64,000 bases of DNA from Halalkalibacter sp. APA_J-10(15) (lineage in GTDB: Bacteria > Bacillota > Bacilli > Bacillales > Bacillaceae_D). The stretch is from contig NZ_JALKEV010000001.1 of the NCBI RefSeq assembly GCF_023017105.1, forward strand, positions 558,001-622,000, given 5' to 3'. The position numbers were made by a program, and so were the translations under genes. The stretch's first letter is position 1. Each line of letters begins with the position of its first letter. Positions 18,596 to 27,743 of this stretch are shown in pieces. The notes beneath the pieces are model-generated. The model was not told the DNA's origin, searched no databases, and saw only the letters and a program-made list of their open reading frames with translations.

Positions 18596-20203
18596 ATGTC
18601 TGAACAAAAGAAATGGCTCTCACATTATGTAGATGCGATCCCATTAGAGGCACGGCGAAAAAAAACTAGTATGTATGTAATTGCGTTAGAAGCATGGAGA
18701 AGAGGTATAGAGGTTACTTTTTACAATTATATTGAGGATAATAAAGTACAAATAAGATATCAGCTATCATATAATGGGAGGTCTCATAACTTTCATAGCT
18801 CTAAAGGGGATAAAGTATCTGAAGAAGCATATGGAATTTGTAACAATAAAAGTTTAACTGCTGCTTATTTGGAAAAAGGAAAAGTTCCTATACCACAAGG
18901 GCAAAGGTTTAATAAGGAAATTAACGACGATCAAATCATCCAATACGCGAGATCTTTAAAGTACCCTCTCGTAATTAAACCAACTAATGGTAGCGCCGGT
19001 AAAGGTGTAATTGCTAATATTTCTGATGAAGAAGAGTTAAAAGAAGCTTTAGAGTATGTTAGATATCAATTAAAGTTGCCTGAGGTGATTGTTGAAAGAT
19101 ATATTCAAGGTGAGGAAATTCGAATTTATGTATTAGATGGTAAGGTGTTAGGTGCAGCTAATCGAAGGCCGGCTAATATTATTGGCAACGGAGAAAACAC
19201 GATACAGGAATTAATAAGGATTAAAAATAAAGAAAGAAAAGAAATACCTCATTTGTACTTTAGGCCTATTAGAATTGATAGAGAAGTTCAGCACTCCATA
19301 AATATGGCTGGTTATGACCTTAATAGCATTCCGAAAAAAGGAAGAAGGATATACCTTAGGAAAATCAGTAATGTGTCTAAAGGTGGAGAGCCGATTGATG
19401 TTACAGATCAATTAACTGATGCTGTAAAAGAGATTGCTGTTAAAGCTGTACAGGTTGTTCCTGGTCTCACACAATGTGGTGTAGACATGATAGTTGATCC
19501 TACAATGAAAAGTGGGGTTGTATTAGAGTTAAATACAAAAGCTGGTTTAGGATCTCATTTATTTCCGATAGAAGGAGTTTCTAAAGACATACCTAAAGAA
19601 ATTGTTAGTTTTTATTTTCCGGAAACGGTCAATTTTAACACGTCTAATTCCAATATTTTCTTTGACTTTAAATCGATTATGGATTCTTTGCAGAGTAGGT
19701 CTTCATCTAAAGTTGTACTTAAATCTCCAAAACAGTTAACACTGAAAAGTAAAAAAGTAGTATTTGATCGTTCATTAAATCAAAGAGAAAAAAAATGGCT
19801 TAAGAAACAGGCAGATATAGAGGATATTTTTGGTTCTGTTCAAATCAATAATAAGAAAGAGACAGAATTAATCATTGCTACCTTTAATAATGATGAACTA
19901 GATCCATTTATAAGTAAAGTACTTGGGAAATTTTATGGTTGTACAATTTTAAGTGAGGAAGTATATAATAAGCCAGTGAAGGTGGGTTTTGAAATCATTG
20001 ATAAGTTAAATAGTATGACAATTGGCCACCTTGAAGATGAATTATCTGTTTTGAAAAAAGAACTAATTCAACTTGAAAAAGAAAGAGATAGATATGAAAA
20101 AAGAATGAGGCAAATTAAAGAGAGTAGATCTTGGCATTTGATGAAGCCTATACGACGATTATTTGCATCATTTATGAAAGCAGTACAAAAAGATAAAGAG
20201 TAA
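18596..20203 (+). CDS. ATP-grasp ligase, paralogue 3 of 3
   Basis: 535 residues. The N-terminal domain shows ALEAWRRGIEVTFYN and HNFHSSKGDKVS; the ATP-grasp core shows VIKPTNGSAGKGVIANI, VIVERYIQGEEIRIYVLDGK, RRPANIIGNGENT, and TQCGVDMI...VLELNTKAGLG with the metal ligands. A C-terminal coiled coil ends with SRSWHLMKPIRR. It is the last gene of the operon; about 200 AT-rich bases separate it from the glucosaminidase gene. It is as diverged from its two neighbours as they are from each other, so the triplication is old and the three probably have distinct substrates. Confidence 0.75.
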   Translation: MSEQKKWLSHYVDAIPLEARRKKTSMYVIALEAWRRGIEVTFYNYIEDNKVQIRYQLSYNGRSHNFHSSKGDKVSEEAYGICNNKSLTAAYLEKGKVPIPQGQRFNKEINDDQIIQYARSLKYPLVIKPTNGSAGKGVIANISDEEELKEALEYVRYQLKLPEVIVERYIQGEEIRIYVLDGKVLGAANRRPANIIGNGENTIQELIRIKNKERKEIPHLYFRPIRIDREVQHSINMAGYDLNSIPKKGRRIYLRKISNVSKGGEPIDVTDQLTDAVKEIAVKAVQVVPGLTQCGVDMIVDPTMKSGVVLELNTKAGLGSHLFPIEGVSKDIPKEIVSFYFPETVNFNTSNSNIFFDFKSIMDSLQSRSSSKVVLKSPKQLTLKSKKVVFDRSLNQREKKWLKKQADIEDIFGSVQINNKKETELIIATFNNDELDPFISKVLGKFYGCTILSEEVYNKPVKVGFEIIDKLNSMTIGHLEDELSVLKKELIQLEKERDRYEKRMRQIKESRSWHLMKPIRRLFASFMKAVQKDKE

Positions 20204-20403
20204 GGATTCATATGTATAGGTATGTTTTTATGCTATAGTGATTAGGTATTAACCCTTGTTTAGTCAATGGAATTAGGTATAAATAACTATTTATTAACGA
20301 CATGATATAAACAAGTTAAGGGACTATTTACTTTTTTAGAAAATATAATTATAGTAATCTTAGTGATGATAGTGTTGATTTAGTATTTTGAAAGGAGATT
20401 TTT

Positions 20404-23235
20404 ATGCTTAAAAAAGCTAGATATACTTTTATGACAGGTTTGACAGCAACAGTTATTGTTTTTGTACCTATCACAAGTAGTATTGCCGAAGTCACGAATA
20501 TAGAGGAAAATGAAGAGGTTTTTGTAATGGAGTTAGGCTCTAGTGGGTCTAAAGTCGTTGAGTTAAAAGAAGCGTTAAAAGCTTTGGGGTATGATATAAG
20601 TCTTGATGAAGACCTATTTGACGAAGAGACTCAGGAACAGGTTATTGTCTATCAAGAAAATAATGATCTTGAGCCTAGTGGTCAAGTTGACGAAGTTCTT
20701 TTTTTAATGGTCATTGAAGAGGCCGATTCCATACATGAGGGAAGTACTGAAGAATCTAGTACTGAAGACACGTTAGTAGAGAAGGAAGAGGAGCAAGAAC
20801 CGGAGATAGAGTCATTGTCAATTAATACTGCTCAAAATGAAGAGCCTGTATTAAAGCAAGGAGACAATGATGATTTAGTCGTTGATCTAAAAATACATTT
20901 GGCAATTATGGGTTTTGAAGTGTCAAGTACTCCAACTACCTTTTATGGTTCAATCACTGAAAGACAGGTGAGGAATTTCCAGGAGGCATATGGACTAGAG
21001 GCTACTGGAAATGCTGATGCTAAAACTATAGAAAAGCTTCAAGAATTAGCATTAGGTGACCTTCAAGTAGGTATGTATCGTGAAGATGTTATTGACTTAA
21101 AAGTAAAATTAGCTAAGTTGAACCTTTCGGTATCAAGTAACCCAACAACATACTTCGGTCCTATCACTGAATCACAGTTAAAAAGCTTTCAAGAGGTGTA
21201 TGGTTTAGAAGTAACGGGAGTTGCTAATAAAGAAACGTTAGATACATTAAATAAATTAACAACTAAGGTATACTCCCAAGGAGATCGCCATTCTGATGTT
21301 ATCAAATTAAAAGAGCATTTAGCAATTATGGGTCTTTCAGTATCAAGTAATCCAACGACTTTATATGGTTCTATTACAGCTTCGCAAGTAAAGCAGTTTC
21401 AAATAGCAAATAATTTGCCTGCTACTGGAATTGCTGATCAGGTTACGATTAATACATTAAGTCAACAAGCGACTGGTCCACTTCGAGAAGGGATGTATCA
21501 CGAAGATGTAAGTGATCTTAAACTGAAATTAGAAATAGCAGGCTTTGCAGTTTCAAGTAGTAGAACAACGTATTTTGGTCCTATTACAACCTCACAGGTT
21601 AAAGAGTTTCAAGCGGCATATGGACTAACTGTGGACGGGATTGTAGGTCCGGCAACACTAGGAAAATTAAATGAAATTGTTGAAAACTCTTTATACTCTG
21701 GTATGAGAGATTCGAGAGTGGTAGATTTGAAGATTCATTTAGCTATAATGGGTTATCCTGTTTCAGATAATCCGACTAGTCTTTATGGCTCAATAACTGC
21801 AGATCGAGTTAAAGAGTTTCAAAGTGATAATGGACTCAAGCCAACAGGAGTAGCCAACCGTGAAACGATTGATCTTTTATCTAAACTTGCTAATCGCCCA
21901 TTGCAACAAGGGATGTATCATGAAGATGTTATTAAAATAAAAGAGCAACTAGCTACTTTAGGTTATGGAGTTTCATCTTCACCAACTACATACTTTGGAT
22001 CGATTACAACAAGACAACTAAAAGAGTTTCAAGGCGATCATGGTTTAGAAGTGACAGGTATCGCAGATAGTAAGACTCTTGAAAAGCTTGAAGAGTTATC
22101 AGGTAAAGAAGTAATTACCTACTATCAAGCAGATAGAACACTAAATCAAGCCTTAAGCACTCAAATGGGGCGTAGCCCACAAACGGATAAATATCGTAAT
22201 CAAAATGCTTTTGTTCATGCGGACTACGTTAATTTATCAGGTGGATACATTTCAGGTGATGGTGTTAACCTACGTACAAGCCCTAATTTAACATCAAGCG
22301 TCGCCGCCAATGTACCTAGAAATACAAGTATAGAAATTTTAGGTACAACGTCAGGAGCGACAGTTTCAGGCAGTACTACTTGGTTTGAAATTAGATACAA
22401 TGGACAAACGTTATATGTGCATAGTTCGTTAGCAGGTTATCGCGCAACAACTACTGCGAATGTGAATGTTCGTGAAAGCTCTTCATCAAATAGTCACGTT
22501 TTCGGAAGAGTTAGTGCAGGTTCTACAATAACTGTTGTCAAAGAAGGAAATACGTGGCATGAGATTAGCTATGGTGCATGGCGTAATCCTAAAGAATCTG
22601 ATGTTCGGGAATATTTGAACCCAAATAATAATGATAAGTTTCAACACCTTGTTTTATCTTCTAGTGTAGGGGTATCTACATCACAATTAAATGACTTTTT
22701 AAGAGGCAAGAGAGTACTTGAAGGTCAAGGACAAGCTTTTTCACAAGCTAGTAAAGAACACGATGTTAATGAATTATATTTAATTGCGCATGCAATTTTA
22801 GAAACAGGGCATGGTAGCTCAGATCTGGCTCAAGGTATTGAAGTAGGTCGTAACTCATCAGGAGATTTGGAACTTGTCACCTCTTCAAACCGTAGTCGTT
22901 TAAGTAATATACGCACAACCTATAACATGTACGGAATTGCCGCTTTTGATAGTAGTCCGAGACGTGGTGGTGCATTTTATGCGTATAATGCAGGGTGGTT
23001 TACACCAGCTGCAGCAATAAAAGGCGGAGCAGGCTGGATAGCGGATCGTTATGTTTATAACAACCATGGTCAAGATACAATCTACAAAATGAGATGGAAT
23101 CCATCGAGTCCAGGTACCCATCAATATGCAACAGATATTGCTTGGGCACAAAAACAAACGTCTACTATGAAAAATATGTACAATCAATTAGATTTTAACC
23201 CAAGATTACATTTTGACATCGTTCAATACCGTTAA
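20404..23235 (+). CDS. Secreted glucosaminidase with seven peptidoglycan-binding modules and SH3 domains
   Basis: 943 residues. A signal peptide (about 1-29) is followed by a degenerate peptidoglycan-binding module, an acidic linker, and six well-conserved modules (about 155-590) that alternate between two types. Two bacterial SH3 domains (about 620-725: GDGVNLRTSPNL, TTANVNVRESSSSNSHVFG) precede a C-terminal LytG/LytD-type glucosaminidase domain: YLIAHAILETGHGSSDLA with the catalytic Glu, then NMYGIAAFD, and GGAGWIADRYV. It should cleave glycan strands of the wall. AAAGGAGA precedes the ATG. A terminator follows directly. Its position after the polymer operon suggests wall remodelling linked to that polymer, which is an inference. 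Confidence 0.88.
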   Translation: MLKKARYTFMTGLTATVIVFVPITSSIAEVTNIEENEEVFVMELGSSGSKVVELKEALKALGYDISLDEDLFDEETQEQVIVYQENNDLEPSGQVDEVLFLMVIEEADSIHEGSTEESSTEDTLVEKEEEQEPEIESLSINTAQNEEPVLKQGDNDDLVVDLKIHLAIMGFEVSSTPTTFYGSITERQVRNFQEAYGLEATGNADAKTIEKLQELALGDLQVGMYREDVIDLKVKLAKLNLSVSSNPTTYFGPITESQLKSFQEVYGLEVTGVANKETLDTLNKLTTKVYSQGDRHSDVIKLKEHLAIMGLSVSSNPTTLYGSITASQVKQFQIANNLPATGIADQVTINTLSQQATGPLREGMYHEDVSDLKLKLEIAGFAVSSSRTTYFGPITTSQVKEFQAAYGLTVDGIVGPATLGKLNEIVENSLYSGMRDSRVVDLKIHLAIMGYPVSDNPTSLYGSITADRVKEFQSDNGLKPTGVANRETIDLLSKLANRPLQQGMYHEDVIKIKEQLATLGYGVSSSPTTYFGSITTRQLKEFQGDHGLEVTGIADSKTLEKLEELSGKEVITYYQADRTLNQALSTQMGRSPQTDKYRNQNAFVHADYVNLSGGYISGDGVNLRTSPNLTSSVAANVPRNTSIEILGTTSGATVSGSTTWFEIRYNGQTLYVHSSLAGYRATTTANVNVRESSSSNSHVFGRVSAGSTITVVKEGNTWHEISYGAWRNPKESDVREYLNPNNNDKFQHLVLSSSVGVSTSQLNDFLRGKRVLEGQGQAFSQASKEHDVNELYLIAHAILETGHGSSDLAQGIEVGRNSSGDLELVTSSNRSRLSNIRTTYNMYGIAAFDSSPRRGGAFYAYNAGWFTPAAAIKGGAGWIADRYVYNNHGQDTIYKMRWNPSSPGTHQYATDIAWAQKQTSTMKNMYNQLDFNPRLHFDIVQYR

Positions 23236-23246
23236 TCTATGAATCT

Positions 23247-23276
23247 AAAAGCCTAGGATAGCTTCCTAGGCTTTTT
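23247..23276 (+). terminator. Terminator of the glucosaminidase gene
   Basis: AAAAGCCTAGGA pairs perfectly with TCCTAGGCTTTT around a five-base loop, with a T-rich end. Confidence 0.85.
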
Positions 23277-23299
23277 AGTTTGAGAATTCAGAGAAAAGC

Positions 23300-23360
23300 A
23301 GCGGAGTCACGCGTTATATGCATTCTGAAAGAATCCAACTGTATCATCGGTACCGGTGCT
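23300..23360. repeat. Degenerate copy of a dispersed hairpin repeat
   Basis: The words GCGTTATATGCATTCTGAAAGAATCC resemble the better-preserved copies at 27605, 57826 and 58255. The wider gap from 23277 to 23608 shows nothing else I recognise apart from AT-rich DNA likely to hold the promoter of the sugar transferase gene. Confidence 0.4.
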
Positions 23361-23608
23361 CAAGGTGCTGTTCAGAAAAAACCATTGAATTCTTTTGTAA
23401 CTAAGTTAAGCTTCTGTGAAAATGGGTATGGTTTGTTTTAGATATGGTGTTGTATTGGAATGTATGATATGATATTACAGGTTTAATGTATATTTTTCGT
23501 AATTAATCTTGTGTAAAGTTGACAAAAATCATACAGGTCGATTTACTTAAGAAATTTACATGATAAAATGAAAAAGAAATCAATCATTATTAAAAAGGGG
23601 AGAGATCG

Positions 23609-24997
23609 ATGTCGAATATGTTTCCGAAACGCACGTCGCGTTTATTTATTATCCTGATTGATCTATCCCTTCTAATGCTTGCGTATTTAGCTGCTTTTAA
23701 GCTGGCATCTTACCATACATTAATTGAACCACGGAATATTGAGGCGCTTGTTAGTATTATGCCTTGGATATTGTTAATGGCTGTGTTGTTTATTTATATA
23801 TTTGAGCTTGACCGGCTCGTGAAGCGAGACTATACAGAGATTTTTCGTAAGCTGCTTGTCGTCTCGTTAGGAATTATGGTTTTGACAATTGCGGCATCCT
23901 TTTTGTTCCGTGAGTTTTCATTACCGAGATCGGTTATCTTCCTATCACATTCATTCATGTTTGTGATGTGGTTTTTCTGGAAGAGCATGTATGTGAGAAT
24001 TGCCTGTAAGGTAATGAGTCAAAACGTTCTTTTTATAGGAGACGAAAGTGAGCTAGACCTTATTAGAGAAAATCTATTAGACTCAAAGGTGATTAAGAGA
24101 AAAGATGACGTTTCATGGTTGAATAAGGATTTACTGATGAAAGATATTAAAATGAAAATGAAGCCATATGAACTTGTCTTTATTGGATCGACGATGACTG
24201 AGCGTAAGAAAAATGATATCTTATATTATGCAATGAAACAAAAGCAGCTTTCGTATATGATCCCGAATACAAATGAATTGTTTATTATGAAAACGTCCTT
24301 TACGACACTTGGTGATACGATGGTGCTTGAGGTTAAGCCGTTTACGCTTTCGAGTGGACAAATGCTTGCGAAACGTTTACTTGATGTTTTTGTATCAGCC
24401 ATTTTGTTACTCCTTTCAGCGCCGATAATGGTTGCAACAGCGATTGCGATTAAATTAGAGGATCGTGGACCGGTCTTTTTTAAACAGGAGCGAGTTGGGA
24501 AGCATAATAAGCCATTTCAAATATTAAAGTTTCGTTCGATGATTGTTGATGCAGAAGCGAAGACGGGGCCGGTTTTGGCAAAATCTTCAGATAGCCGTAT
24601 TACAAAAGTAGGAGCATTTATTCGTAAGACTCGAATCGATGAGCTGCCTCAGCTTCTAAATGTTTTAAAGGGGAGTATGTCTTTAGTAGGTCCAAGGCCT
24701 GAACGAGAATATTTTGCGAAGAAGTTTGAAAAGGAAAACAAATGGTTCTACTATCGTGGTGCTGTTAAGCCAGGGATTACTGGTTTTGCGCAAGTGTTTG
24801 GTTATTATACGACGAGTGCTGATAGTAAATTGAAGTTTGATTTGTATTATATTCGTCATTACTCCATTTGGTTAGATATTGTCTTATTGTTTAGAACGAT
24901 CTTAGTTGTTCTAAATAAATCACAGGCAGAGGGACAACAGGATAAGCAGAAGACAATTGAGAAGAAGATTTCAATGATGAAAAGTGGTATACGTTAA
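23609..24997 (+). CDS. Undecaprenyl-phosphate sugar phosphotransferase (WbaP/WcaJ-like)
   Basis: 462 residues. Four to five N-terminal membrane spans and a soluble middle region are followed by the polyprenyl-phosphate hexose-1-phosphate transferase domain (about 255-450): the reentrant hydrophobic helix, GPVFFKQERVGKH, the catalytic KFRSM segment with later acidic residues, TRIDELPQLLNVLKGSMSL and VGPRPER, VKPGITGFAQV. It transfers a sugar phosphate from a UDP-sugar to undecaprenyl phosphate, the first step of a lipid-linked polymer. AAAAGGGGAGAG precedes the ATG. It has its own terminator and is separate from the main operon, but is very probably the primer for the polymer made there. Confidence 0.9.
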   Translation: MSNMFPKRTSRLFIILIDLSLLMLAYLAAFKLASYHTLIEPRNIEALVSIMPWILLMAVLFIYIFELDRLVKRDYTEIFRKLLVVSLGIMVLTIAASFLFREFSLPRSVIFLSHSFMFVMWFFWKSMYVRIACKVMSQNVLFIGDESELDLIRENLLDSKVIKRKDDVSWLNKDLLMKDIKMKMKPYELVFIGSTMTERKKNDILYYAMKQKQLSYMIPNTNELFIMKTSFTTLGDTMVLEVKPFTLSSGQMLAKRLLDVFVSAILLLLSAPIMVATAIAIKLEDRGPVFFKQERVGKHNKPFQILKFRSMIVDAEAKTGPVLAKSSDSRITKVGAFIRKTRIDELPQLLNVLKGSMSLVGPRPEREYFAKKFEKENKWFYYRGAVKPGITGFAQVFGYYTTSADSKLKFDLYYIRHYSIWLDIVLLFRTILVVLNKSQAEGQQDKQKTIEKKISMMKSGIR

Positions 24998-25016
24998 TGA
25001 ATTTCATTATGAGAAC

Positions 25017-25052
25017 GGACCTTATGCGAATGATCGTGTAAGGTCTTTTTTA
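25017..25052 (+). terminator. Terminator of the sugar phosphotransferase gene
   Basis: GGACCTTA pairs with TAAGGTC (imperfect outer base) across a 14-base loop, followed by a run of T. Confidence 0.7.
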
Positions 25053-25139
25053 TAGTGTTACCTGTTTACCCTCACCTCTCTTTGTAAATACTACTCATAA
25101 AGCTGTAGCTCGATGGGAGTGTTGGGAGGTTTTTAATCG

Positions 25140-26207
25140 TTGCTCATTTATTTATTTGCATTTTTAGTTTCTTTGTCTGTTTCGGCCTGTGCCGTTCCGG
25201 CTGTTCGGGCTTTTTCGAGGCGCTATGGGTTTGTTGATAAGGTGGGTGCGAGGAAGGTGCATCAATATGAGATGCCGCGCTTAGGTGGGGTTGCGATTGT
25301 TCTCGGGGTCATGGCAGGTTTACTTATTATAAGGCCGGAGCACGAGCATTTTTTGAGTATTGCCATAGGAGCTAGTGTGATCGTTTTAATTGGAATTATG
25401 GATGATAAATATACACTTACAGCAAAAACAAAGCTTACATGGCAGTTAGTAGCTGCTGCGATCGTTGTTTTATCTGGTTTGAATATTCCTTATATGACGC
25501 TACCATTTTTAGGGGAGGTTAAATTAGGTGTTATCGGTTATGTCCTAGCAATCGTCTGGATTGTTGGTATAACGAACTCGATTAATTTTATCGATGGATT
25601 AGACGGATTGGCTGGTGGTGTTGTCGTAATTGCGTTTATGACGATTCTTGTCATGTCTTTATTCGACCTAGGTGCGTCGTCCTTATTTATTTTATCAATA
25701 GCGATTGTATTTATCGGAAGTATTATTGGCTTTTTATTTTTTAATGTGTATCCCGCTTCTATTTTTATGGGGGATACAGGTTCTTTATTTTTAGGATATG
25801 CCATTTCAGTTATTTCATTAGTTGGTTTTTTTAAAAGTGTGACGGTTTTTAGTTTAGTGCTACCGATTGTCATTTTAGCTGTACCGATCTCTGATACACT
25901 ATTTGCTATTGTCAGAAGGTTATTAAATAAACAAAGCATGATGACACCTGATAAAGGCCATTTGCACCATTGTTTATTGGCTTTGGGGTATAGTCATCGT
26001 AAAACGGTACTGATTGTCTACCTTTTTAGTCTTTTGTTTGGAGTTGTCGCGATCGTCTTTACGACGACGACATTATGGGTTTCTTATTTATTATTGGCTA
26101 TTCTTATTATGGTGATTGAATTGTACGCGGAATGTATTGGTTTAATGGGAGACCGGAAACCTCTTTTGCAATTTGTGAAAAGAATTGCAAATATGAAAGG
26201 GAATTAA
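25140..26207 (+). CDS. tagO: Undecaprenyl-phosphate GlcNAc-1-phosphate transferase
   Basis: 355 residues with about ten membrane spans. It transfers GlcNAc-1-phosphate from UDP-GlcNAc to undecaprenyl phosphate, the first step of wall teichoic acid and some other wall polymers. All signatures of the TagO/WecA group are present: HQYEMPRLGG, GIMDDKYTLTAKTKL, NSINFIDGLDGLAGG, FMGDTGSLFLG and the late DKGHLHHCLLALGYSHRK histidine motif. The start is a TTG at 25140, ten bases after GGGAGG. The gene order tagO - LCP gene - yvyE - degS is the same as in B. subtilis. It is convergent with the LCP gene over a shared terminator. Confidence 0.93.
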   Translation: MLIYLFAFLVSLSVSACAVPAVRAFSRRYGFVDKVGARKVHQYEMPRLGGVAIVLGVMAGLLIIRPEHEHFLSIAIGASVIVLIGIMDDKYTLTAKTKLTWQLVAAAIVVLSGLNIPYMTLPFLGEVKLGVIGYVLAIVWIVGITNSINFIDGLDGLAGGVVVIAFMTILVMSLFDLGASSLFILSIAIVFIGSIIGFLFFNVYPASIFMGDTGSLFLGYAISVISLVGFFKSVTVFSLVLPIVILAVPISDTLFAIVRRLLNKQSMMTPDKGHLHHCLLALGYSHRKTVLIVYLFSLLFGVVAIVFTTTTLWVSYLLLAILIMVIELYAECIGLMGDRKPLLQFVKRIANMKGN

Positions 26208-26208
26208 A

Positions 26209-26237
26209 AAAACAAGACAGTTACGCTGCCTTGTTTT
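26209..26237. terminator. Bidirectional terminator between tagO and the LCP gene
   Basis: AAAACAAGACAG pairs with CTGCCTTGTTTT (one mismatch) over a five-base loop, between convergent genes. Confidence 0.8.
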
Positions 26238-26245
26238 AATTTTTC

Positions 26246-27286
26246 TTATTGTTGAGGCTCAGCTACTTCGGTAGTATTATGTTCAATGCTCTCTACCATG
26301 AATAGATGCTGTTGCTCCTCATTTGTTAAGTCAATGTCTAAATGCTGCTTCAATTGAATTCTAATATCGAGAAGTGATTCGTTATCCACTTCGTAATAAT
26401 AAATACCATCTAACATAAGATCGGTTCCGCCTAGCTGTAGTTGCTCGATGTTATTTAAATTTCCTGCATAAGAATGTAGGGAGACGAGGTCACCAAACGA
26501 TAGGTTCGTAACTAAATTTTCCCCAATCGCATCCATTACGTCATCAAATCGTGTAATCGATGAAAAGGAAGTCCCTTTTTCAATGATCGCTTCTAGCACT
26601 TGCTGTTGTCTTTGGCCTCGTCCGATGTCGCCACCACCTTGAGGGTGCTTACGCATTCTCGTATAGGCAAGTGCTTCCTCACCATTTAAATGCTGCATTC
26701 CTTCTGTAAACTGAATCCAATCGTTATTCATATCCTTCTCTTCGAAGTTGAAGGGTACCTCTATTTCAACTCCATTAATGGCATCCACAACATCAATAAA
26801 GGCTTGAAAATTGATTCGAGCAAAATAATCAATCGGAATATCAAGTAGTTGTTCGACGGTATCGATTGTCATATCAATGCCACCAAACGCATGAGCATGG
26901 TTGATTTTGTCTAGTGTTCCTCGACCAGCGATTTCAACACGTGAATCTCGCGGAATACTTGTTAAGATAATAGATTGCTCCTCTTGGTTCAATGTAGCAA
27001 TTAATATTGCATCAGTGCGTCCGTTCGATTCACCTGGACGGGTATCAACACCGAGAAGTAAAATGGACATATTGTCGTCATGTGGGTTTACAGCGTCTTC
27101 TCGAAGCTCTGATTTTTCACCGCGGATTAATTCTTGTTGAGATCCGGCTGTTACATTGTTGATTTTATGAATAAAGTAACCAGTAGTAGCTCCTAATATA
27201 GCTAGACATGCAATGCTAAATATGATAAGAGACTTCACAATCCAAGACTTCTTCTTATTCTTTTGATTTAGACTTCTATTTTCCAT
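26246..27286 (-). CDS. LytR-CpsA-Psr family polymer-peptidoglycan ligase
   Basis: 346 residues: one N-terminal membrane span (about 17-39), then the extracellular LCP catalytic domain. Key residues seen are the GVDTRPGES segment, the SIPRDSRV arginines that bind the pyrophosphate, and ALAYTRMRK followed by GGDIGRGQRQQ. The family moves undecaprenyl-linked polymers onto peptidoglycan. Its location between tagO and yvyE matches the position of the LCP gene yvhJ in B. subtilis. It could attach teichoic acid, the polymer of the large operon, or both. ATG at 27286 has GTGAGG six bases upstream; a GTG 12 bases earlier lies inside that site. Confidence 0.92.
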   Translation of the reverse strand: MENRSLNQKNKKKSWIVKSLIIFSIACLAILGATTGYFIHKINNVTAGSQQELIRGEKSELREDAVNPHDDNMSILLLGVDTRPGESNGRTDAILIATLNQEEQSIILTSIPRDSRVEIAGRGTLDKINHAHAFGGIDMTIDTVEQLLDIPIDYFARINFQAFIDVVDAINGVEIEVPFNFEEKDMNNDWIQFTEGMQHLNGEEALAYTRMRKHPQGGGDIGRGQRQQQVLEAIIEKGTSFSSITRFDDVMDAIGENLVTNLSFGDLVSLHSYAGNLNNIEQLQLGGTDLMLDGIYYYEVDNESLLDIRIQLKQHLDIDLTNEEQQHLFMVESIEHNTTEVAEPQQ

Positions 27287-27604
27287 GAAAAGCCTCACTT
27301 TTTATATAGATTAGTAGTTTTCTAAGACATACAACGATATCTTATCTAAAAATGACGAAAGAGTAAAGGATTAATCATATGATATTCACTAAAGAGTGCA
27401 GACAATTATGGTTATTCTTGATTGACTACGTAAAGAGTTAAATGAAAGAGTGGCTTTCTTACTATTTCTGTTGCTAGAATAATGATTATGTTAGATAATA
27501 AGATAGAGAGAGAAAAAGGCAAATCTTAGCAAAATTTGTTTTTTAAAAAGATAAAAAAGTATAATATTCTTAGAAGTACTGTGGGGAATCAAGAAGACGA
27601 AAGC

Positions 27605-27738
27605 AGACTCAGTAATGTGCATCGGCTCCGTTCGTTACAAGTTATTCTGAAAGAATCCCACTTCAGAATCCTTCAACCCATTGTACGACTGAGCACGACG
27701 CAGCATTTTATAAAAAGACGCTGTCGCGTTTTTCTTAG
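27605..27738. repeat. Dispersed hairpin repeat, copy B
   Basis: It contains GTTACAAGTTATTCTGAA, a hairpin ATTCTGAA/TTCAGAAT, CCCATTGTACGAC, and a terminal ACGC-x-GCGT stem with a T run (AAAGACGC...GCGTTTTT). Order and spacing of these words match copy D at 58255. An open reading frame across it is an artefact of the repeat. The rest of the 27287-27743 gap is AT-rich and should hold the promoter of the LCP gene. Confidence 0.6.
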
Positions 27739-27743
27739 GTGAA

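Noticed and set aside
27536-27742. 68-codon frame between the LCP gene and yvyE
   Set aside because: It runs through the dispersed hairpin repeat and lacks a ribosome site.
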